A DNA stretch of 64,000 nt from Actinophytocola sp963825445 (GTDB taxonomy: Bacteria > Actinomycetota > Actinomycetes > Mycobacteriales > Pseudonocardiaceae). Each line of letters starts with the position of its first letter. Positions within the stretch are counted from its first letter, which is position 1. The DNA lies in assembly GCA_963825445.1 (NCBI GenBank), contig CAWGTM010000023.1:1-64000 (forward strand). Direction: 5' to 3'. The notes beneath the pieces are model-generated. The model had not been told where the DNA came from. It ran no database searches and saw nothing but the letters and a program-made list of their open reading frames with translations. Below are positions 43,735 through 51,758 of this stretch, piece after piece. A program made the translations under genes and the position numbers.

Positions 43735-44630
43735 GCTGTGACGGTAGCCAATTCGGACAGTGCGGCGGCTATGGCTGGGTGGTCGCGGCCGCCCGCGCGG
43801 GTGCAGGTCAGCAGTTTTCGGCTGGGCGCGGCCGGTTCGGTGAGGCGCAGCCGGGTGATCGGGAGGTGCGGCGGCAGGTAGGCCAGACGGGGCACGAGCG
43901 CGACGCCCAGACCGTGGGCGATCAGGTGCGCGATGGCGTTCCACTCGAGCGCGTTGTGCACGACGTTCGGGGTGAAGCCGGCCGAGCCGCACGCGGCGAG
44001 CGTGTGCTGACGACACGTGCACGCGACGGTCGGCAGGATCCAGTCGTCGTCGGCCACCTCTGCCAGCGCCAGAGAACCGCGCCCGGCCAGCCGGTGCGCC
44101 GAGTGAACCACCAGGTCGAACGTGTCGTCGGTCAGCGGCTGCTGGTCGAACCGCGGGTCCCCGGCGGGCGGATTGTCCACAGTGGACTCGAGGATGGCCA
44201 GGTCCACCTCGCCGTCGAAGAGCAGGTCGTAGCCCTCCTGCTGTTCCACCTCGCGGATGTGCACGGTGAGGCGCGGGTATCGCTCCCGCAGCGGCGCGAC
44301 CACGGGCGCGAGCAATGTGGCCACGGCCGTCGGGATTCCGCACAGCCGCAACGGTCCGGCCGGCTCGTCGCCCGCGTCCCGCAGGTCGATCTCCGCCTGC
44401 TCCCACCGGGACTCGATGGCGTCCGCGTGGGCCAGCAGGCGGTGCGCGGCCGGAGTGAGCCGCACCCGCCTGCCGTGCGGTTCGAGCAGCACCACCCCGA
44501 GGTCGCGGCCGAGCTGGCGGACCTGCTGGGAGGCGGCGGAGGTGGTGAAGTGCATGGCCCTGGCGGCCGCGGTGATCGTGCCGTAGTGCGCGACCGCACG
44601 CAGCACCCGCAGGCGGCGCAGGTCAATCAT
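43731..44630 (-). CDS. LysR-family transcriptional regulator
   Basis: 299 residues. The N-terminal winged helix is MIDLRRLRVLRAVAHYGTITAAARAMHFTTSAASQQVRQLG, followed by a two-lobed effector domain (PLRLCGIPTAVATLLAP..., DLAILESTVDN, DDDWILPTVACTCRQHTLAACG, HLIAHGLGVALVPRLAYL). The stop overlaps the start of the enoyl-CoA hydratase-like gene, so regulator and enzyme are co-transcribed rather than divergent, which is less common for LysR genes. Confidence 0.92.
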   Translation of the reverse strand: MIDLRRLRVLRAVAHYGTITAAARAMHFTTSAASQQVRQLGRDLGVVLLEPHGRRVRLTPAAHRLLAHADAIESRWEQAEIDLRDAGDEPAGPLRLCGIPTAVATLLAPVVAPLRERYPRLTVHIREVEQQEGYDLLFDGEVDLAILESTVDNPPAGDPRFDQQPLTDDTFDLVVHSAHRLAGRGSLALAEVADDDWILPTVACTCRQHTLAACGSAGFTPNVVHNALEWNAIAHLIAHGLGVALVPRLAYLPPHLPITRLRLTEPAAPSRKLLTCTRAGGRDHPAIAAALSELATVTA

Positions 44631-44703
44631 GAAGTCAAGGCTTCACGGTCAGGTCGAGAAAGTCAACGTGGACGTACACGGTCCGCGCCCCCAGGCTGGA
44701 CCC

Positions 44704-44919
44704 ATGACCCAATGCCCGCACTGTGGATGGCCGGACGCGGAGCCGTTCCAGGTCGTCTCACAACACAGCACGCCCGAAGGCCAGACCGTGTGGACCCGCT
44801 GCGGCTGCGGCTCGCTCCAGATGCGCCAGATCGACGAGGCCGGCGCGCGGGTGGTGGCCCGCGGCCGGCCAGAAGCGGCTAGAGGGTGCGCGAATAGGGT
44901 CGGTGGATGCCCGTCGTGA
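44704..44919 (+). CDS. Small zinc-ribbon-like protein
   Basis: 71 residues. CPHCGWPDAEPFQVVSQHSTPEGQ then TRCGCGSLQMR gives two Cys pairs (CxxC and CxC) suited to a zinc ribbon, within the first 45 residues. The Ala/Arg/Gly tail that follows runs into a hairpin and may reflect weak constraint. Similar short proteins are common in actinobacteria without known function. It is divergent from the LysR gene and ends inside a terminator-like stem. Confidence 0.65.
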   Translation: MTQCPHCGWPDAEPFQVVSQHSTPEGQTVWTRCGCGSLQMRQIDEAGARVVARGRPEAARGCANRVGGCPS

Positions 44920-44963
44920 TCGAGGTGGTTCCTGGCGGTGCCAGCCCTGTTCGCGCACCCTCT
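44881..44963. terminator. Long-armed inverted repeat at convergent gene ends (hairpin family member 1)
   Basis: AGAGGGTGCGCGAATAGGG (44881-44899) pairs with its near-perfect complement at 44945-44963 (one mismatch in 19) across a 45-base loop. It overlaps the end of the zinc-ribbon gene and the stop of the minus-strand gene ending at 44963. The stem resembles the one at 57846-57894, so the two appear to belong to one repeated terminator family. Confidence 0.65.
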
Positions 44964-46498
44964 CAGGCGAGCAGCTTGCGGATCTCCGCCAGGTGTTGGT
45001 CCACATCGGACTGCTCACGCGTGAGATCCGTGCGCAGCTTGGTGAACGCCGCCACCCGCTGCTCGACCTCCGTGTGCAGACCCGCCTTGGCGTGCAGGGC
45101 GTCCGAGGCGGACTTGCGCACCTGGTCGACGTCCATCCGCCACGCCAACGCGGCCCCGCCCAGCGCACCGAACGCCAGGATTCCCCAGCCCCAGCCGGCC
45201 GCCACGGCGATCGCCACGAACGCCACCGCGAGGCCCACGCCGATGTAGGCGGAGCGGCGGTGGCGCCGGTCCGCGCTGAACGTCTGGCCGACCCGCTCCT
45301 CGGCCTTGGCGAGCGAGGCCGACTCCGCACCCGTGGCGCTGACCGTCACCTGGCCGAACCTCGTGCGGGCCGACACCCTGGTCGGCGCCGGCCGGCGAGC
45401 CACCTCGGCGAACTCCTCGGCCACGGCCACCAGGTGTTCCCCGCAGACCCGGACGGCCAGCACCCGGCGGTCCGGCCGGGTGTCGTCGGCCAGGTCGGCG
45501 TGCAGCAGCTCCAGCGTCTCGCCCACCGGACCGTTCCACTTCGGCGGTTCCTGGCCGGCGCCCTCGATCACCTTGCGCAGTTCGCGTTCCCGCTCCATGA
45601 GCGGCAGTTCCACGGGGCTGCCCTCGTCGACCAGCAGCGTCACCGTCTCCGACACCAGCGGGTCGGCGTCGGTCGCCGGCTCGTTCGTGCGACCCGTGAG
45701 TCCCTTGTCCACCCACTCGCGCAGCGCGGCCAGCCGGCCGGCGGCACCCAGGGCGGACGCGAGGTCGTTGGCGCCCTCCAGCTCCCGCGGCACGGCGACC
45801 GTCTCGGTGCGGCCGGCGATCGATCGCAAGGCGTCGAGTGCCTTGCTCCTGTCGGCGCCGCGCACGAACTCCACCCCACGGCGGCGGGCCAGCTCCCAGC
45901 CGGCCTCGCCGAAGAAGCCGTCGGCCGCGAGGGTCCAAACGGCACGGTGGTACCGGGGCATGGTCGCCTCGAACGCCGGCAGGGTCTCGGCCAGCAGCTC
46001 CGCCGTGACGGTCTCGCGGCCGCCGAGCAGCGCGGTGCCGAGCACGTGCAGCACGGCCGAGCGTCGCGCGTCACGGGTCATGGCGACCTCGAGCGCCTCG
46101 GTGTCGAGGACGCCGTCGGACGCCACCTGCACCACGGTCAGCGCGGGCGGCAGCCAGTAGGCCTCCACATCGGACACCTGACCGGTGATCGGCGTGCGGG
46201 CCAACAACTGCCGGGCCTGGTGACGCACCATGGCCTGGGCGTCGAACAGGCCGAGCGTCACCCGCAGGTCGCTGAGCTCCACAAAGGCGTCGAACGCCTC
46301 CGAGAGCTTGGTGATCCGCTGCTCGATCGTGCCGGACATCTTGGACAGCTCGGCCTGCAACCGCTTCTGCGACGAGCGCGCCGAGTTCAACGACGAGCTG
46401 ACGTAGCTGAGGTCGCTCTCGAGACCTTCGATGCGTCGGTTCTGCCGGCGGTCGTACCAATCGGTGGTCAACCAGCTGTCGGTCCAGTTGTCGCTCAT
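44963..46498 (-). CDS. Unknown protein with coiled coil and C-terminal membrane hairpin
   Basis: 511 residues, family not recognised. The N terminus (residues 1-30) is Trp/Asp/Arg-rich, followed by a coiled coil (about 22-72, IEGLESDLSYVSSSLNSARSSQKRLQ). A helical region to about 200 includes ELSDLRVTLGLFDAQAMVRHQARQLL. A beta-type segment (RRVLAVRVCGEHLVAVAEEF, TRFGQVTVSATGAESAS) precedes two adjacent hydrophobic helices (about 428-465) and a final coiled coil (DVDQHLAEIRKLL). There is no signal peptide; both termini are probably cytoplasmic. It stands alone, so context gives no clue. Confidence 0.7.
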   Translation of the reverse strand: MSDNWTDSWLTTDWYDRRQNRRIEGLESDLSYVSSSLNSARSSQKRLQAELSKMSGTIEQRITKLSEAFDAFVELSDLRVTLGLFDAQAMVRHQARQLLARTPITGQVSDVEAYWLPPALTVVQVASDGVLDTEALEVAMTRDARRSAVLHVLGTALLGGRETVTAELLAETLPAFEATMPRYHRAVWTLAADGFFGEAGWELARRRGVEFVRGADRSKALDALRSIAGRTETVAVPRELEGANDLASALGAAGRLAALREWVDKGLTGRTNEPATDADPLVSETVTLLVDEGSPVELPLMERERELRKVIEGAGQEPPKWNGPVGETLELLHADLADDTRPDRRVLAVRVCGEHLVAVAEEFAEVARRPAPTRVSARTRFGQVTVSATGAESASLAKAEERVGQTFSADRRHRRSAYIGVGLAVAFVAIAVAAGWGWGILAFGALGGAALAWRMDVDQVRKSASDALHAKAGLHTEVEQRVAAFTKLRTDLTREQSDVDQHLAEIRKLLA

Positions 46499-46562
46499 CC
46501 GTTACTCCCCTACGCGGCTGGCCCTTACACGAGTGCGACGTTCGCCACGGCATTCTGGACCC

Positions 46563-47786
46563 ATGTCGAACCGGGCGAGTTTTCTCGTCGTCGCACTGAC
46601 CGCCATGACCCTCGCGGCCTGCACCGACTCGCCGTCGGGCGGCGGGGTCGGGGAGGTGCCGAGGAGCGGGTCGACGGAGGCGCCGACCACGCCGAGCAGC
46701 ACGGAAACGCCGAAGCTCAAGGTCGAGCAGGTGGCCGGCGGGCTCCAGCACGGGTGGGACATCGGGTTCCTGCCGGACGGTCAGGTGCTGGTCACACAGC
46801 GCCCCGCCCGGATCGCGCTCGTCTCCGGCACCGCGCCCGGCGCCACGGTGACCGAGGTGAAGGCCGACCTCTCCGACGTGCTCGTGGCCGGCGAGGGTGG
46901 CCTGCTCGGGATGGTCGTGCACCCGGACTTCGAGGAGTCGCGGGAGTTCACCACCTGCCAGACCCACACGGAGAACGGCCAGCCCTCCGACGTCCGTCTG
47001 GTCACGTGGCGGCTGGCCGAGGACGGGCAGATCGCCACCCGGCTGCGCGAACTGCTGACCGGACTGCCGCTCGCGTCCAGCGGCCGGCACTCCGGCTGCC
47101 GCCCGACCATCGGCAACGACGGGCTGCTGTACGTCGGCACGGGTGACACGGCGCAGGCCGCGATCCCCCAGGACCGGACAAGTCTGGGCGGCAAGGTCCT
47201 GCGGCTGGACCTGAAGACCGGCGAGCCCGCGCCGGACAACCCGTTCATCGGGTCGTCCAACGAGCGCGAGCGCTACGTCTTCACCTACGGCCACCGCAAC
47301 ATCCAGGGCGTGGCCGTGCGGCCGGACTCCGAGCAGATCTTCACGGCCGAGCACGGCCCCGGTCAGAACGACGAGGTGAACCTCGTGGCGCCGGGCGCCA
47401 ACTACGGCTGGGACCCGTCGCAGGGCGGCACGGTGGGCGGCTACGACGAGGGCGTGCCGATGACCGACCTGGAGCGCTTCCCGGACGCGGTGGAGGCCAA
47501 GTGGCAGTCGGGTTCCTCAACGGAGGCCGTCTGCGCGGCGACGTTCCTGATTGGCGACCAGTGGGGCGCGCTGAACGGCGCGTTGGTGGTGACGGCGCTG
47601 AAGGGCGCGAAGGTGCTACTGCTGACCTTGTCCGAACAGGGCGACGTGGCGTCGGTGTCGATCCCCCCGGAGTTCGACTCGACCTTCGGCCGCCTGCGCG
47701 CGGCCCGTAGCGGCCCGGACGGCGCCCTCTACCTGACCACGACCAACGGCGAGGACGACAAGCTGCTGAAGGTCACCCCGGTCTGA
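46563..47786 (+). CDS. PQQ-dependent sugar dehydrogenase-like lipoprotein
   Basis: 407 residues from the ATG at 46563. The lipoprotein signal ends LAACTDS, followed by a Ser/Thr/Pro linker and a six-bladed soluble glucose dehydrogenase-type propeller: GLQHGWDIGFLPDGQVLVTQR, GEGGLLGMVVHPDF, RHSGCRPTIGNDGLLYVGTGD, YGHRNIQGVAVRPD, AEHGPGQNDEVNLVAPGANYGW and SGPDGALYLTT. The HRN and GPGxxDEVN motifs match the PQQ/calcium site. It may oxidise sugars outside the membrane; whether the cell makes PQQ cannot be told from this window. Confidence 0.88.
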   Translation: MSNRASFLVVALTAMTLAACTDSPSGGGVGEVPRSGSTEAPTTPSSTETPKLKVEQVAGGLQHGWDIGFLPDGQVLVTQRPARIALVSGTAPGATVTEVKADLSDVLVAGEGGLLGMVVHPDFEESREFTTCQTHTENGQPSDVRLVTWRLAEDGQIATRLRELLTGLPLASSGRHSGCRPTIGNDGLLYVGTGDTAQAAIPQDRTSLGGKVLRLDLKTGEPAPDNPFIGSSNERERYVFTYGHRNIQGVAVRPDSEQIFTAEHGPGQNDEVNLVAPGANYGWDPSQGGTVGGYDEGVPMTDLERFPDAVEAKWQSGSSTEAVCAATFLIGDQWGALNGALVVTALKGAKVLLLTLSEQGDVASVSIPPEFDSTFGRLRAARSGPDGALYLTTTNGEDDKLLKVTPV

Positions 47787-47807
47787 CCGCCCGGCGGGCA
47801 ACGGGAC

Positions 47808-47868
47808 TGGTCATCACGCACGACCGCAATGGCCATCATGCGCGACCGGAGTGGTCATCATGCGTGCG
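47808..47868. repeat. 22-bp degenerate tandem repeat (about 2.8 units)
   Basis: Units begin at 47808, 47830 and 47852 (partial), with consensus TGGTCATCAYGCRCGACCGV. The array fills most of the 86-bp spacer between two convergent genes. Period and location match the other arrays in the window, but the sequence is different. Confidence 0.75.
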
Positions 47869-47872
47869 TGAG

Positions 47873-48550
47873 CTAGTGCGACTCGCGGAGGGCGGGTTCG
47901 CCCTCCATGTGGCTCAACCCGTTCCAGCACAGGTTGACCAGATGTGCGGCCACCTCTTCCTTGCGGGGCTTGCGCACGTCGAGCCACCACTGCCCCGTGA
48001 GAGCCACCATCCCCACGAGCGCCTGGCTGTACAGCGCGGACAGCTTCGCGTCGTAGCCCCGTGACGAGAACTGCACCCCGAGGATGCTCTCCACCTGGGA
48101 CGCGATGTCGTTCAGCAGGCTGGAGAAGGTGCCCGTCGAAGAGGCGACCGGCGAGGCGCGCACGAGAATCCGGAACCCGTCGGCCGAGGACTCCACGTAG
48201 TCCAGCAGCGCGACGGCCGCCCGCTCCAGCAGCAACCGCGGATGCGCGTCCTCGGCGAGCGCCGACGTCATCGACGTGAGCAGGTAGTGCATCTCGCGGT
48301 CGACCACGACCGCGTAGACGCCCTCCTTGCCGCCGAAGTGTTCGTAGACCACCGGCTTGGACACGTTGGCCCGGTGCGCGATCTCCTCGACCGACGCGCC
48401 GTCGAACCCCTTCTCGGCGAACAGGGAGCGCGCGACGTCGAGCAACTGTTGGCGCCGCTCCTCGCCCGTCATGCGCACCCTGGGCGACACAGCCGTGGCA
48501 CCACCTCGTCTTGGTGGTGCCACCCTGCGTTCACGTCGCCGCACTGCCAT
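47873..48550 (-). CDS. TetR-family transcriptional regulator
   Basis: 225 residues from the ATG at 48550 (MAVRRRERRVAPP); an upstream GTG would add eight. A basic N-terminal arm is followed by the TetR helix-turn-helix: ERRQQLLDVARSLFAEKGFDGASVEEIAHRANVSKPVVYEHFGGKEGVY. The ligand-binding domain ends with LTGQWWLDVRKPRKEEVAAHLVNLCWNGLSHM. It sits where Rv1019 (TetR) sits in M. tuberculosis, and directly follows the desaturase gene on the same strand. A TetR-like palindrome upstream of the desaturase suggests it controls that unit, including itself. Confidence 0.9.
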   Translation of the reverse strand: MAVRRRERRVAPPRRGGATAVSPRVRMTGEERRQQLLDVARSLFAEKGFDGASVEEIAHRANVSKPVVYEHFGGKEGVYAVVVDREMHYLLTSMTSALAEDAHPRLLLERAAVALLDYVESSADGFRILVRASPVASSTGTFSSLLNDIASQVESILGVQFSSRGYDAKLSALYSQALVGMVALTGQWWLDVRKPRKEEVAAHLVNLCWNGLSHMEGEPALRESH

Positions 48551-48592
48551 CTCAGTCACCCTACGGGCAACCACCGACAGCCCGTGACCGGA

Positions 48593-49558
48593 TTACTCCG
48601 CCCCGACCGAGATCTTCTGCAGTCGCTGCGTCGTGGGCCACCGCACGCTGTGCACCCAGCCGAACTTCTCGAAGAACCAGATGATCCGGGCGGAGGTGTC
48701 GATCTGGCCCTTCTTGACACCGTGGCGCGCGCAGGTCGGGTCGGCGTGGTGGAGGTTGTGCCACGACTCGCCGAACGACAGGATCGCCAGCGGCCAGACG
48801 TTGGCCGCCTTGTCGCGGCTGGCGAACGGGCGCTCGCCCCACATGTGGCAGATCGAGTTGGTGGACCAGGTCACGTGGTGCAGGATCGCGACGCGCACCA
48901 GACCCGCCCAGAAGAACGCGGTGACCGCGCCCCACCAGGACCAGGTGACCAGGCCGCCGATGAGAGCCGGCAGCAGCAGGGTCGCGGTGGTCCACACGGC
49001 GAACAGGTTGTTCACCCGGACGATGTCCTTGTCGGCCAACAGGTCGGGCGCGAAGCGCTGCTTGTTGGTCAGCTCGCGGTCGAACACCCAGCCCATGTGC
49101 GCGTGCCAGAAACCCTTGGCCATGGCCCACGGCGACGTGCCGTACAGCCACGGCGAGTGCGGGTCGCCCTCGCGGTCGGAGAAGGCGTGGTGACGCCGGT
49201 GGTCGGCCACCCAGATGATCGGCGGGCCCTGCAGCGCCATGCTGCCGGTGATCGCCAACGCGATCTTCAGCGGCCGCTTTGCCTTGAACGAACCATGCGT
49301 GAAGTACCGGTGGTAACCGATGGTCACGCCGTGCCCGGTGATGTAGAAGAAGGCGAACGCCAACCCCACGTCCAGCCAGGTCAGCCCCCAACCCCAGGTG
49401 AGGGGTACGGCGGCGATCAGCGCCGCGAACGGAACCAGGATGAAGATGAACACACCCATCTGGTTCCACCACTGGCGCTTGCCCACGATGATCGGTTTCG
49501 GCCCTTTGGCTTCGGCCCCACCGCCCGATGTCGGCTCGAGGGTCGTCGTCATGCGCAT
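48593..49558 (-). CDS. Acyl-CoA/stearoyl desaturase (membrane di-iron)
   Basis: 321 residues from the ATG at 49558; the ATG two codons later (49552) has slightly better ribosome-site spacing. All three histidine boxes for the di-iron centre are present: HRYFTH, HRRHH and HNLHH, plus HxxxxH-like spacing between. Hydrophobic pairs at about 35-80 and 175-220 give four membrane helices. It introduces a double bond, probably delta-9, into saturated fatty acyl-CoA, adjusting membrane fluidity. The TetR gene follows 42 bp downstream. Confidence 0.94.
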   Translation of the reverse strand: MRMTTTLEPTSGGGAEAKGPKPIIVGKRQWWNQMGVFIFILVPFAALIAAVPLTWGWGLTWLDVGLAFAFFYITGHGVTIGYHRYFTHGSFKAKRPLKIALAITGSMALQGPPIIWVADHRRHHAFSDREGDPHSPWLYGTSPWAMAKGFWHAHMGWVFDRELTNKQRFAPDLLADKDIVRVNNLFAVWTTATLLLPALIGGLVTWSWWGAVTAFFWAGLVRVAILHHVTWSTNSICHMWGERPFASRDKAANVWPLAILSFGESWHNLHHADPTCARHGVKKGQIDTSARIIWFFEKFGWVHSVRWPTTQRLQKISVGAE

Positions 49559-49574
49559 CTACCTTCGTCTCGTA

Positions 49575-49589
49575 AGGCGAGCCTCGCCT
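49575..49589. promoter_or_regulatory. Palindrome AGGCGAG-C-CTCGCCT upstream of the desaturase
   Basis: A 15-bp perfect odd-centred palindrome, 17-31 bp upstream of the first ATG. In the wider 19-bp frame it agrees with the DtxR/IdeR iron-box consensus at roughly 13 of 19 positions by eye. A link to iron would make sense for a di-iron enzyme, but the match is loose. Confidence 0.35.
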
Positions 49590-49599
49590 ACGTCCCCGT

Positions 49600-49619
49600 A
49601 ACTTACGTAAGCGTAAGTT
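49600..49619. promoter_or_regulatory. TetR-type operator upstream of the desaturase
   Basis: AACTTACG-TAAG-CGTAAGTT, perfect 8-bp arms, about 40-60 bp upstream of the desaturase start. It is an AT-rich island in GC-rich DNA with the size of a TetR dimer site. The obvious candidate regulator is the TetR protein encoded immediately downstream of the desaturase. Confidence 0.7.
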
Positions 49620-49790
49620 GGGACGGCGCCCTGCACCAGACCCGCTTGTGAATGTTCAACGCGGTCTCGACCTAGTGATCCAGCTCACACCCGATCGGAC
49701 GCAGGTCGAGCCGATACGCCGGGTACCACTGCCGCCCCGCGGCCATGCATGCCACGATGTCTAGCCGTGGACGGAAACCCGTCCGCGTGA

Positions 49791-49861
49791 TCCGCCGTGG
49801 TGTAAAGGCAGCACCTCAGATTTTGGTTCTGATGGTCCAGGTTCGATCCCTGGCGGCGGAG
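49791..49861 (+). tRNA. tRNA-Gln (UUG anticodon)
   Basis: Cloverleaf: acceptor TCCGCCG/CGGCGGA, anticodon arm TCAGA-TTTTGGT-TCTGA with anticodon TTG, and T arm CCAGG-TTCGATC-CCTGG. Discriminator G fits glutamine tRNAs. CCA is not encoded. It stands alone, 60 bp upstream of the diguanylate cyclase gene. Confidence 0.95.
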
Positions 49862-49920
49862 CTGCCCCGCAGCCGACGGGGTCGGGTTGTACCGCAGGAC
49901 AAGAAGGTGGCAAGCCAGGC

Positions 49921-51720
49921 GTGGATGGCGGCGAGCGGGACGACGTCGAACTTCCCGCGTTGGATGAACGGTCTGACGCGTGGCTGGTGGGGCGCGCACG
50001 CGAACTGCTCGCCATCGCGCAGGTGAGTGAGCGCGGCACCCGCACCCGGTACACCGAAGAGGTCGACCGGCTGCTCGCACAGGCGCGGCACAGGGGCGAG
50101 CCGAGGATGGTCGGTCAACTGCTGCGCGCGGCGGCCGTGATCCGGGTCAACGACGTGGAGCAGGCCGACACGGCCGAGTCCGCGGTCGACGAGTTCCTCG
50201 CCCACTCGCAGCGCCACGGGCTGCTGGTCCTCCAGGCCGACGCGCACGCGTTGCGCGCCAAGCGACTGCTCCTGTCGGGCACCGAGGACGTGGCGCTCAC
50301 CGAGGCGGCCGTCGGCCTGGCCATGCTGGACGACAAGATCCCGCCGGACGCGTTGTTCGGTCCCCGCGTGTGGGACATGCTCATGGCGTCCGCGCTCATG
50401 GACATCGGCCTGGTGCTGATGGAGCTGGGCGTCTACGAGGTCGGCGACCAGGTCATGCGCCGGGCGCACCGCTACATCCGCAACGGTGCCGGCCCCCACG
50501 ACATCGCCGTGCACCTGATCACCCGCACCCGCATGCAGCTCGTGTGGGGCCTGCGCCTCGAACGCGTGGGTGAGTCCGATCAGGCGGCCGAGCGTTACGC
50601 CACGGCCGCCGCCATGGCCACGGGTGTGGAGGCGTCGTTCCGCGAGTCGCTGTTCCCCCGCCGGGCCGACAAGCCTGCGGCCGACCAGATCGCCGTGGTC
50701 GGCGCGGCACACGCGCTGGCCGCGCCGTCGCGCGATCACCTGAAGCGGCTGTTCACGTTGCTGGAGATCGCGTCGCCGCGTGAAGTGATCTTCGTGGCGG
50801 TCGCGCTCGCCCGCTGCCTCGAGCACGACAACCGCGTCGACGAGGCACTCGAGGTGCTCGGCGGCGTGCAGACCCGCCTGCACCAGACGGTGGCCGAACC
50901 GACGCAGTGGCTGTGGCTGATGCGGGAGTTCGCGCGGCTGACCGGTTCGGACGGCGAGCGCACGGCCAGCGCGCTGCGGCGGTACGTGGCCGAGTTGGAG
51001 TTCCAGCTCTGGGCCATGCGCCAGACCCGCGCGGCCACGCTGAGCGCGCGCCGCGAGCACGAGCGGCTGTCCCGTAAACACGGCACGGTCGCCAAACAGG
51101 CACTGCAGGACCCGCTCACCGGGCTGCCCAACCGACGCGCCCTCGACGAACGCCTCGAGGAGCTGTCCGCGGCCGGCACCGAGCCGCTCGCCATCGCGCT
51201 GGTCGACCTCGACGGGTTCAAGAGCGTGAACGACCGGCTCTCCCACGCCGAGGGCGACGACGTGCTGCGGGTGGTCGCCAGCACCGTGCGCGACACCCTG
51301 CGCGGCAGCGACATGGTGGCCCGCTACGGCGGCGACGAGTTCATCGTGCTGCTGCCCGGCGCACCGCTGCGGGCCGCCGCGGCCGCGCTCGGCCGGGCGG
51401 CGGCCGCCGTCGACGCGCTGCCCCCGGACCTCTCCCACGGCGTCACGCTGTCGGTCGGCGTGGTCTCCCTACGGCCGCAGGAGACCGCCACCCGCGCGCT
51501 CGCCCGCGCCGACGCGGCCATGTACCAGGCAAAACGCCGCGGCGGCAACAACGTCATCTCGATCTCCGCCACCGAGGGTGACCACGCGGACTCCGACGAA
51601 CCGGTAGCGCAGGACGAACCCGACCGGCCGGCTGATCTGCCTGGGTGCTCCCTGACGGGACGTGAGCGCCACGAGAGTGGGCCGAAGTCACGGGCACGTA
51701 GGATCGGCTTCCTGACCTGA
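49921..51720 (+). CDS. Diguanylate cyclase with helical sensor domain (GGDEF)
   Basis: 599 residues from a GTG at 49921, with a weak ribosome site. Residues 20-370 are a long all-helical region with TPR-like pairs (VWDMLMASALMDIGLVLMELGVYEVGDQVMRRAHRYI; AVALARCLEHDNRVDEALEVLGG), likely a protein- or ligand-sensing module. A short coiled linker leads to the cyclase: DPLTGLPNRRALDERL, VDLDGFKSVND, and RYGGDEFIVLLPG as intact active site. RGSD lies exactly five residues before GGDEF, the product-inhibition I-site. No EAL domain. It makes the second messenger c-di-GMP, which governs development in Streptomyces. Confidence 0.92.
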   Translation: MDGGERDDVELPALDERSDAWLVGRARELLAIAQVSERGTRTRYTEEVDRLLAQARHRGEPRMVGQLLRAAAVIRVNDVEQADTAESAVDEFLAHSQRHGLLVLQADAHALRAKRLLLSGTEDVALTEAAVGLAMLDDKIPPDALFGPRVWDMLMASALMDIGLVLMELGVYEVGDQVMRRAHRYIRNGAGPHDIAVHLITRTRMQLVWGLRLERVGESDQAAERYATAAAMATGVEASFRESLFPRRADKPAADQIAVVGAAHALAAPSRDHLKRLFTLLEIASPREVIFVAVALARCLEHDNRVDEALEVLGGVQTRLHQTVAEPTQWLWLMREFARLTGSDGERTASALRRYVAELEFQLWAMRQTRAATLSARREHERLSRKHGTVAKQALQDPLTGLPNRRALDERLEELSAAGTEPLAIALVDLDGFKSVNDRLSHAEGDDVLRVVASTVRDTLRGSDMVARYGGDEFIVLLPGAPLRAAAAALGRAAAAVDALPPDLSHGVTLSVGVVSLRPQETATRALARADAAMYQAKRRGGNNVISISATEGDHADSDEPVAQDEPDRPADLPGCSLTGRERHESGPKSRARRIGFLT

Positions 51721-51758
51721 GTCGGTCAGGCCAATCGATCTGCCAAGGGAGACGGCTG

